This document shows, one piece after another, positions 32,793 to 41,600 of a DNA stretch of 64,000 bases. Origin of the DNA: Euptelea pleiosperma (lineage: Eukaryota > Streptophyta > Magnoliopsida > Ranunculales > Eupteleaceae); assembly GCA_035048495.1 (NCBI GenBank), contig CM068553.1, positions 4,209,259-4,273,258 of the forward strand, in the 5' to 3' direction. Positions within the stretch are counted from its first letter, which is position 1; the number at the start of each line of letters is the position of its first letter. The notes beneath the pieces were generated by a model. It searched no databases, was not told where the DNA came from, and saw nothing but the letters and a program-made list of their open reading frames with translations. Made by a program: the position numbers and the translations under genes.

Positions 32793-35316
32793 TCAGTCAA
32801 CTTCCTCCATCTTGCTCTCCTCCTTTCCATCCTCCTCCAATGCTGGCATCTCTGCATCTTCACCACTACCCTCCTCTCCCCCCTCCTCGATGCTCAGACC
32901 CAACTTCAACATCCTGTGAATTCTAGCAGCAAAGGTATTTGGATCCTCAAGACTGAACCCAGATGTCAAGAGGGCAGTCTCATATAGCAGCAACACCAGG
33001 TCCTTCACCGACTTATCATTCTTGTCAGCATCAGCCCTCTTCCTCAGCTCCTCCATGATAGGATGGTCAGGATTAATCTCCATGGTCTTCTTGCTAGACA
33101 TATAGGAGCTCATACTGTTGTCCCTCAGCGCTTGAGCCTTCATGATCCTTTCCATGTTAGCAGTCCATCCATACTCCCCAGTCACCAAGCAACAAGGAGA
33201 ATCCACAATCCTCTCTGAAACCACCACCTTCTCCACCTTGTCACCCAGGATTTCCTTTATGGTCTTGCACAAATTCTCAAACGACTTCTTCTTTTCTTCC
33301 TTTTTCTTCTTCTCTTCCTCTGATTCGTCGTCCAGTTTCAGCCCTTCCTTAGTTACTGATACAAGCTTCTTCCCATCGTACTCCTTCAATTGCCCAACTA
33401 CATACTCGTCAATGGCATCAACCATGAACAGTACTTCATATCCCTTCTTCTTGAGTCTCTCCAAGAAAGGAGAATTCTCAACGGCTTTCTTGCTTTCACC
33501 AGTTATGTAGTAGATGTCCTTCTGGCCGGCCTTCATTCTAGTAACATAGTCCTTCAAGCTTGTCATCTCATCTCCGCCGCTCTTTGTTGAATAGTATCGG
33601 AGCAAGTCTGCTAGTTTGGCCCTGTTCTGGCTGTCTTCATGGATACCCAATTTCAAGTTCTTGGAGAACGCCTCGTAGAATTTGGTGTACTCTTCTTTGT
33701 TCTCGGCAATCTCATTGAACATCTCAATGCACTTCTTCACAAGATTCTTCCTGATTACCTTGAGAATTTTGTTCTGTTGGAGTGTCTCACGGGAAATGTT
33801 CAGTGGGAGATCTTCAGAATCAACAACACCCTTTATGAATCCAAGATACTCAGGAATGAGCTCCTCGCAGTTGTCCATGATGAACACTCTTCGGACATAG
33901 AGCTTAATGTTGTTCATCTTCTTCCTCGTGTCGAACAGGTCGAATGGAGCCCTCTTTGGCACAAAGAGGATAGCTTTGAATTCAAGCTGCCCCTCTACAG
34001 AGAAGTGCTTGTAAGCAAGAGGATCTTCCCAGTCGTTGGTTAAGCTCTTGTAGAAGGAGAAGTACTCCTCCTTGGTGATTTCCTCTGGTTTGCGCAGCCA
34101 GATGGGCTTCTGCTTGTTGATCAGCTCCCACTCGTGAGTCACCTCCTTAACCTTCTTCTTCTTCTTCTTGGACTTGGTCTCTTTCTCCTCGTCAACATTT
34201 TCGACTTCACCCTCTTCTTCCTTCTTGGTTTCCTCATCTTCGTCGTCACTGACCTCCTTCTCGATTGTCTTCTCAGTCCAGAGGTAGATGGGGTAGCTTA
34301 TGAACTCTGAGTGCTTCTTCACAAGTTCCTTCAATTTCCTCTCTTCCAAGTACTCCAGCTGCATAAATAGACAATCTTTACATCAAAAAATCAATTCAAC
34401 CAGAAACAAGACAACCCAGATGCCCAAAAAAACACATAAACCTAACCAGGACGAAAAAAAAATCCAAACTTCATTGAAAACAGATGGAGCCCAGATGCCC
34501 AAAAACATATAATCTTTGCATCAAAATCCCAAATTCAACCAGAAACAAGACAACCCAGATGGCAAAAAACACATACAATCCTAAAAAAACAAAAACAAAA
34601 ACCAAAAAAATCCGAACTTTATTGAAAACAATTCTTACCTGGTCTTCTTTGAGGAAGAGGGTGACCTTGGTTCCCCTGCCCAACGGCTCTCCGTTAACGT
34701 CCCTGGTAACAGTGAAGGACCCACCAGCTTGGGACTCCCAGATGTACTGCTCGTCATCAGGGTGTTTCGTCGTCACGATGACCTTCTCGGCGACGAGGTA
34801 AGCAGAGTAGAACCCAACACCGAATTGCCCAATCATGCTGACATCTGCCCCAGCCTGCAAAGCCTCCATGAATTCCTTGGTGCCAGACCTCGCAATTGTT
34901 CCCAAGTTGTTCACCAACTCTATAAACACGTTAATAATTCAGTCAAAACCCAAAACCCAAAACCCAAAACCCAAAACCCCAGAACAGAATTTTAATAATT
35001 AGCAAAAAAAAAAGTTCGATTTTTTTTCCTTCTTACCAGCTTTGGTCATTCCAATCCCACTGTCAATGATCGAAAGGGTCTTGTTAACCTTGTCAGGAAC
35101 AATCCTGATGAAGAGCTCGGGCTGAGGATCAAGCTTGCTCTTGTCCCTCAGGCTTTCAAACCGGATCTTATCCAACGCATCAGAAGCGTTGCTAATGAGT
35201 TCTCGAAGGAAGATTTCTTTGTTGCTGTAGAAAGTGTTGATGATGAGGCTGAGAAGCTGGTTGATCTCAGCCTGAAAAGCGAAGGTCTCTGGCTCTCTCA
35301 TCTGAACGTCCGCCAT
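32793..35316 (-). CDS. HSP90: Cytosolic heat shock protein 90
   Basis: Three exons on the minus strand join to 708 residues: 35316-35037, 34919-34639, 34358-32793. The GHKL ATPase domain shows [18 protein letters not shown], the [23 protein letters not shown] lid and [18 protein letters not shown] charged linker ([20 protein letters not shown]) follows near residues 210-255. The middle domain has [20 protein letters not shown] and [20 protein letters not shown]. The dimerization domain ends in MEEVD, the docking tail for TPR co-chaperones such as HOP and marker of the cytosolic form. ELVNNLG replaces the commoner DLVNNLG, a mild change. Whether this is the heat-induced or constitutive isoform is unclear, as no perfect heat shock element was seen in the first 400 bases upstream. 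Confidence 0.97.
34369..34631 (-). repeat. About 140-bp tandem duplication filling HSP90 intron 2
   Basis: The plus-strand words AATCTTTRCATCAAAA, TTCAACCAGAAACAAGACAA, CCCAGATG and TTCATTGAAAACA occur in the same order at 34370-34482 and 34511-34631. So almost the whole intron between exons 2 and 3 is two copies of one unit. Confidence 0.8.
34949..34980 (-). repeat. (GGGTTTT)n heptamer array in HSP90 intron 1
   Basis: On the plus strand, CCC tracts at 34949, 34956, 34963 and 34970 and CCCC at 34977 are each separated by AAAA. On the HSP90 strand this is five G-runs with T4 loops, a textbook G-quadruplex pattern, 29-60 bases before the exon 2 acceptor. Confidence 0.9.
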
Positions 35317-35390
35317 TACTGATGTCTTACAACCTTCTTCAGAGACGAAATTCTAAGCACGAATGCAGAAAGGCTTAGAGAAGAGAAGGA

Positions 35391-35396
35391 ATATAT
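35391..35396 (-). promoter_or_regulatory. Possible TATA box of HSP90
   Basis: ATATAT (minus strand CATATATTCC) lies 75 bases before the HSP90 start codon, leaving room for a short 5' untranslated region. Inferred from position and composition only. Confidence 0.4.
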
Positions 35397-35446
35397 GCTC
35401 GAGAGAGCTTCTGGTGTCTTCGTTCGGTGAATTTACGCGGAGAAAG

Positions 35447-35532
35447 AATTCTCTCGATAGTGCAAGTGTATACCTTTGCCCAACAACGAATTCTCTCGAT
35501 AGTGCAAGTGTATACCTTTGCCCAACAACGTG
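35447..35532. repeat. 42-bp tandem duplication in the HSP90 promoter
   Basis: GAATTCTCTCGATAGTGCAA, then GTGTATACCTTTGCCCAACAAC, occurs twice in direct succession about 130-215 bases upstream of the HSP90 start. The copies look identical, so the duplication is recent. Confidence 0.85.
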
Positions 35533-35604
35533 TTGAGCAAAGGCGGGACTTCTCTGGAGAGTCATCAAAACTTTTAAATTTATCCTGTGTTGCTGCAAGG
35601 AACA

Positions 35605-35860
35605 TAGAAATGTGCCACATGGTACACTCTTTCGGGCCCACTGACCTGGCCATCCTTGATGGACCTACACACCAAACGAATCTTGATTGGCGATCTATAA
35701 CCATTGGATTCGAGCATTTTTTATGGGATGATTTTGACGGTTGGATTTTGTCAATTTTTGAGTGCTCAGATCGAGTGGCTAGAGATCACCAATCAGGCTG
35801 ATTTTTAGTGTGGGGGTCCATTAGGAGAAATTTCATCAATCATGGATCATTGGACATGAT
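35605..35860. mobile_element. G-box-family fold-back MITE upstream of HSP90
   Basis: The left arm GTGCCACATGGTACACTC, CCACTGACC, GATGGACCTACACACC is mirrored by the right arm GATCACCAATCAGGCTGATTTTTAGTGTG and GGGTCCATTAGG. Its right end is abutted by the Mutator-like element's target duplication. Confidence 0.6.
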
Positions 35861-35869
35861 TGATTAAAT

Positions 35870-36519
35870 GGAAAATTGCAGAAAAGAAAACCAACTTTAA
35901 TTCATTTACAAAAAAGAATACAAGTTTTCGCAAATCCCAAAAAAGAAAACGAAACGCTCTTTAAAAGGGCGTTTCATGACGTGGCACATGTTTATTAAAA
36001 AAACGCTCTTTAAAAGGGCGTTTTTTCTGAAAAACGCTCTTTTAAAGGGCGTTTTTCAGTAATAAACGCCTTTTTGAAAAACGTCTGTCAGTGTCGGTCC
36101 GACAGTAGAAAACGCCCTTTTAAAGGGCATTTTTTACTGACAAACGCCCTTTTAAAGGGCGTTTTTTGATACCCCAAATTTTACGCCATTTTGGCGTACC
36201 CAGAAGATGAATCAATGGCTGATTTTTGGTGAGGATGATCTCTATGGTGAGGAGATCATCCTCACAAAAATTCAGATCATTCCGATATTCGTAGATTGGT
36301 TTAGAAGTTGAGGAATTATGGGATGTTTTTTTAAAATTTCTCAAGAATAAACGCCCTTTAAAAGGGCGTTTGTCAGACGTGTCATCCATCAGTCAGTCGA
36401 AGACTGATTGGACTGACATCAGACGAAAGGGCGTTTCGTTTTCTTTTTTGGGATTTCTGAAAAGTTGTATTCTTTTTTGTAAATAAATTAAAGTTTATTT
36501 TCTTTTCTGCAATTTTCCG
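35870..36519. mobile_element. Mutator-like non-autonomous element with 10-bp target duplication
   Basis: Inverted ends of about 80 bases: GGAAAATTGCAGAAAAGAAAA at the left and its reverse complement at the right, with ATTTACAAAAAAGAATACAA and CCCAAAAAAGAAAACGAAACGC also mirrored. TTGATTAAAT flanks both sides (35860-35869 and 36520-36529), in the 9-11-bp range of Mutator-like elements. Between the arms lie at least five copies of a short palindrome (AACGCCCTTTTAAAGGGCG or close) plus half of the MITE family seen at 412-685. No gene is present. Confidence 0.8.
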
Positions 36520-36907
36520 TTGATTAAATTTGGTGGTCGGGCTCTAGGACCCCATTTTTCTGACCCCTCTTGGTGTTCGTGTGCTCGGCCCGTGGATTTC
36601 AAGAATCCAACGGTAGTTATCAGCGTCGAGCTGGCAACACTTTTTTCAGTTTGGGGGCGCTGACAACCACCATTGGATTTTTGAAATCCACGGCGGAGCG
36701 GGAACACCGAGAGAGTCAGAAAAAGGGGGTACTCGGAGTCTGAGCCTTTGGTAAATAACCATTTTTCAGCATTACCCTCTAATTATTAGTAAATTTTACA
36801 TATTATTGAGGGTTTTTTGGTCATTTAATTTTGATTATTTTGTAACACCTCCCTAAATTTTAAAAGTAATTATTAATACTCCTTATAATTTCAAACTTTA
36901 GTAATAC

Positions 36908-37130
36908 CAAGGTTTAAAGGAGGATGTTTTAACGGACTGGGGGCGTTACCGTTAAAACGGTTTGAAACGGTCAGGGGCAAAAATGGGAAAAAATGGAATT
37001 AAACGGATTTCAACGGTTTTAACGGAAAAAAAAACAGAAAAAGTGGTGCCGAAATTCAAATTTTGAAATTTGAAAATTAAAAAAAATGAAATTTAACGGA
37101 TTTTAAGGGAAATTAAACGGAAATCCAAGT
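36908..37130. mobile_element. Degenerate hAT-MITE of the 760-1188 family
   Basis: It starts CAAGGTTTAAAGGAGG and runs through AACGGACTGGGGGCGTTACCG and AAACGGATTTCAACGG, the reverse complement of the right part of the copy at 760-1188. The far end is eroded near 37130 and no target duplication was confirmed. Confidence 0.5.
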
Positions 37131-37373
37131 TGGACCATGGTTCAATTTGGTCAGGCGAGGTCATATTTATTAAATATTTTTATATATGAAAATGAGAGAA
37201 ATTTAAAAACACAAAATTTGAGGAACATCAAAAAATATTTACAATAAAAAATGTTGCCTTAAGTACGATTTTTAATCTACATGAAATTTTTTTTGGGCGT
37301 AAATGATAAAATCCTTAGTAATAAATGTTGTTTTTTGTGTATGGATAAAATAAGAGATAAAGATCCTACCTAG

Positions 37374-37502
37374 TGAAGATGAAAGTTTGCTCAGTTGGTA
37401 AAGTTTCTGATTGATGAAACCATAGACTTAAAGTTCAAAACCCGTCTTCACCGAGTTATTGATCTCTTTAAAAACAGGCTTAACTACCGAAAAAAAAAAA
37501 AT
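37374..37502 (+). mobile_element. tRNA-derived SINE with 13-bp target duplication
   Basis: The body has an A-box-like TTTGCTCAGTTGGTAAAGT and a B-box-like AAGTTCAAAACCCG at tRNA-like spacing, and ends in an A-run. AGATCCTACCTAG (37361-37373) and AGATCCTACGTAG (37503-37515) flank it and differ at one base. This is the pattern left by LINE-driven retroposition of a polymerase III transcript. Confidence 0.8.
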
Positions 37503-37515
37503 AGATCCTACGTAG

Positions 37516-38609
37516 CTGTTTTCATTAAATAAAAAAGATAACGATTTTTTACCAAAATAAAATTTTCTTTATTATTCAATAAGTTATTATTATTTAAGAG
37601 AAGATATAAGTAGAGATTGTTAAAATTGGATTTTATATTTTAGAATCTAAAATCTAGAGATTTGGGGAACGGAGGTAGAATCCTCTTTATATTGGAAATC
37701 TTGTTGTTTCAGTATTTATGATTTTTTTTTCTTAAATTTTCGCAACTCGACGTGTTTCTTATTTTTTAAATAAAATTATTTCTAAAAGATGGTCGGTTTA
37801 ATCGGTTCGATGGTTCAACCGTTAATTTAACAAAAAAAAAAAACTACCGATTTCATCTTTTTACCGGTCTTTAAGGAATCGGACCAAAAATATTAAAATC
37901 CTGGTCGGACCTGGTCCGACTGTCAGTCCGGTCCAGTTTTCATAACACTAATCCAACGGGCAGTTGATATGCCTGCTTAAAGATTGCGAGAATCAGTCGT
38001 CCGTTACAATCCATTTTAACATTTTTAACGGTAACCCCCCAGTCCGTTATGCCGTTAAAACAAAGCCTCTTTTAGACCTGATTTAAACAGCCGTGATTTA
38101 GGCGGGTGCAAATGGACACCCGGGAATTAGGCTGGTGCAAATGGGCCTTTTAATCAAACCCATGGGAATTATGAATTCCCACTCCCAAGATCCATGATCC
38201 AACCGCATCGTCTTAGGAGGAACGAGTTAGGACGTGAGATTCTATTTCATGGGACTTGGGAGGGCTTTTTTACAACCTGATGGAGATTTCAAAAATTAAC
38301 CGGTTGGTATGGTCTCCCGGTTTTCGTAGTACACGTGACACAATTTTATTGTTGTTGGACACTTTTTATGTCCAACATCGTTGGACCAATTGTAACCGTG
38401 GATATAGTACATGCCGGCGTACGTTAGCAAAGGACGCCAGTCGAGGAAATTCAAAGGGGACTCTCTCTCTGGAACCACGGTCCGGCGTCCTTCACTGCAA
38501 GGAAGGAGGTGAATGCGCACCCTTGTGCTTAACCTCGACGGGTGGCGCAACAAAAGTCGAATCCTTCAAACAAAGTTTTCTTCCTTCTGACACATGAGAC
38601 TCACCAAAC
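37516..38609. other. Spacer and promoter region upstream of QC
   Basis: No gene is seen. A short hAT-MITE-like fragment (CCGTTACAATCC...CCAGTCCGTTATGCCGTTAAAAC) lies near 37995-38085. The last 150 bases are presumably 5' untranslated region. Confidence 0.4.
38298..38400 (+). repeat. Dispersed repeat shared with MYB upstream region
   Basis: Matches 19878-20000 (AACCGGTTGG, GTACACGTG, ATTTTATTG, GTCCAACATCRTTGGAC). It lies about 210-310 bases upstream of the QC start codon. Confidence 0.55.
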
Positions 38610-41600
38610 ATGGCGAGCGGGTCATTTAAGAAGAAGTCTAAGCGATCGAGCTTTCGTCCCTCTTCGTCCATGGCGTCTCCCTCTTCTCCCTCTTCTCCCT
38701 CTTTTCCCTTCAATTGCAGAAGAAACACTCTTCTTCTCTCTGTTTCTCTCGTCATATCCGCACTCATTCTTCTCTATATCACGTCGACGATGACGAGTTT
38801 TGAGGCCCCTTCGACCGAACTTTACTCAATTGAAGTAGTCAATGAGTTCCCTCACGATCCAAACGCCTTCACGCAGGTACCCATTTCTTCAACGATCTTG
38901 AATCCACTTAAGCAATTTAGATTCTTTGTTTATTTATTTAGCTGGGCTCTTGTAATTGTTTCAAAGAAGATCACAAAGAGAAGAGTAGTGTTTGCTTTTT
39001 AAAATTATGAACCGAAGTTTTGTTTTTTCATGATGAGATGTGGAAACTGTAATGAGAAATGTTGGATGATCACCACTTGATCCAATAACCGATCACATTT
39101 CGGTGTGAAAGCCACGAAATGGGACTCAATTGGCTGGCATCGAGGAATTAGGTTTCCTTTCTGAATCATGCAAAGTTGCAAACTATAGTGGACTGTAGTT
39201 CAGAGGATTTTGTTTATCTTTTCTGCATGTTTGGGTTTGTTTCTATGAGCAGAAAGATCGATATGTGGAGACAATTAGTGAAGTATATAAGAGTGTTGTT
39301 ATTATTTGCTTCCGAGTTTAAAAATAAAACAATCTTAATCTGGGGTTCTCTGGACCATTTGATTGAACAAAAGGGAAATCCTTCCCTATTGTTTAGTTGA
39401 TCTTACGGGTTGTAAGTTCTCACACAATGTTAACAAGATTCAACTCTTATCAGTAGTAGGCTTTCAATACGAGAAAGTTTGATTTGGCTTTATAAAATGT
39501 GAGTTGGGTTTATAAAATCAAGGTAAAGAGTTATGCAATTTTAAAGCAAACTTTTCGTTACTCTTTAACTTCTGTTTTCTTTCCATAACTAAGTTCTTTA
39601 GGGAAGAGTACAAGATGAAGCTTGGATTGATAGCCCCCAAGTTGTATTTGGTAAATGTTTCCCATGCAGAAATGCCTCCCAAAATTGAAAATGAATGTTC
39701 TTTTGCTTTCAGGGGCTTCTATATGGAGGAAATGATACACTGTTTGAGTCAACTGGCCTCTACACACAAGTGAGTTAGATTTTTTCTCTTAACTTATGCC
39801 AAAATTTGTTTTCCCGGTGAAATAGTTATGTTTATCATTATATGAAGAGGTTTCTATGGTTTTCATTTGGTGGAAGTCATAACTGTAACAGTAACCTGTT
39901 TGGCTTGTATTCCTTTTCAGCAACTTAGATGTACTTGATAGTTTTCACACTTTGTTCCTATACAAAGTGAGTCAGATTTTTTTTATTTTATTTTGTGCCA
40001 ATATTTTTCCGATGAAAGAATAGTTATATATATTTATATGGTGAGGTTTCTAAGATTTTCATTTAGTGGAAGTCATACCTGTAGGTTGGTTTGGTTTGTG
40101 TTCATATCAAAAACTAAGATGCATTTGGTAATTTTCTCTCTTTGTTCTAAATGAATATAAATTTTTTGGCAATATGAATCATATTTCACCATTTGACTTT
40201 GTTTAGAGTTATGTCTTTTGTCAAACCATATGTCTTCAGATATTTTCTTACTATCAATATCCATGTCTTCATTATCATCATTTACAATGATTTATTCCAA
40301 CTATTTGGTGTCAGCAATATGAATCATTTTTCGCCATTCAATTCTATCTAGAGCTATTTCTTATGATAAGTTATGTGTATGTTGTCTTACATGGACATCT
40401 TCAAATATTGTCAAATGTGACCTAGATTGTAAGGAATGTACAACTATTTGTTGTTGTTTTATTTTGTATTAGCTCAAATGCCTAGTGGCACTGATCACCT
40501 TACATGAATGATTGTCCACTAAAGTGGTTCTAGGAAAAGCTTACAACTTGTAAAGTACTTCTTGCAAAAAAATCTTTATGTTTCTAGCAACTTGTCTTCA
40601 TGGTTCATATGAAAATGTTACATTGACCTTGAGAAACATGTCACAATGGATATCGGGAAACATGTCATGACAAATTATAGGAACCTGCGATTTTCCTTGG
40701 AGACAAAATACACCATGCTGCATCAACTTACACTAGTCGACCCGTGTTATATAACAATTACATTGGTTGGGGATGGAATGATGCTTGCACCTCAAATCCA
40801 AGATTTAATTCCTTGGGGGACAGGGATTTCTTTTCTTGTTTTATTAAAATTATAGATACTGTATTTTTTATCTGTACTCTCTTTTCATTCCTTTTTATGC
40901 TTTATTCATCACATGACATTTCATTTTCTCTTGTCAATTCCAGTCATCAGTCCGGAAGGTTGATCTCCAGACTGGGAAGGTACAGAACTCTATTATACAA
41001 AATCGGATAGGGCCTTCTTGATATGTACAAAAGATCTTAGTTTATTGTTTCTTTCGGTATAAAAGCTTTACGTAATCTAAGAAATGACTAGGACATGCCA
41101 CATGTGTAGTCTACTAATGTCTCAGCTGTTTAATCAAATTTCTTATTTTTTCTTGTGTTCTCAGGTTGAGGTTCTTCAGAAAATGGATGGCTCTTATTTT
41201 GGGGAGGGCCTTACTCTTCTTGGTGAAAGGTTTGCAAGGAAAATCTCTTAGCTGTAGTTTAGTTCTCTCGCTGGTTCTGTTAATAAAGAAAATGTTGCTA
41301 CAACTAACAGAATCTGCTGAAAGTTCTGATCTTAGTGAGTTTTATGTTGTTCTTGTAGGTTATTCCAAGTGACTTGGTTGAAGAAAACTGGTTTCATATA
41401 TGATCGATATAATCTTAGCAAAGTTTGTGCTTCACCTTATTTTTCCTTGTATACACTTGATTTCTTTATTCTGTCTGTCAAGTAACTTCTTTATGTGAAG
41501 GATGAAACACATCTAAAAGAAACCTGGGACTGAACCTTAATAAGACATGACGCTAGTAATGTTAGCCAAGCATGAAATAGTGTGATTGATTGTCAAAATA

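Noticed and set aside
33142..34043. Long plus-strand open frames (122 and 134 codons) opposite HSP90
   Set aside because: They are shadows of the conserved HSP90 coding exon in other frames, with composition explained by the antisense of Lys/Glu-rich codons.
35317..35830. Heat shock elements in the HSP90 promoter
   Set aside because: Only partial or mis-spaced GAA/TTC words were found; no run of three properly spaced units is present in the region I read.
37382..37466. Candidate tRNA gene from A- and B-box words
   Set aside because: No acceptor or anticodon stem pairing can be formed; A-tail and target duplication show it is a SINE.
38492..38793. Open frames overlapping the QC 5' end on both strands
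   Set aside because: The 38610 frame continues in phase into ten further conserved QC exons, so the others are shadows.
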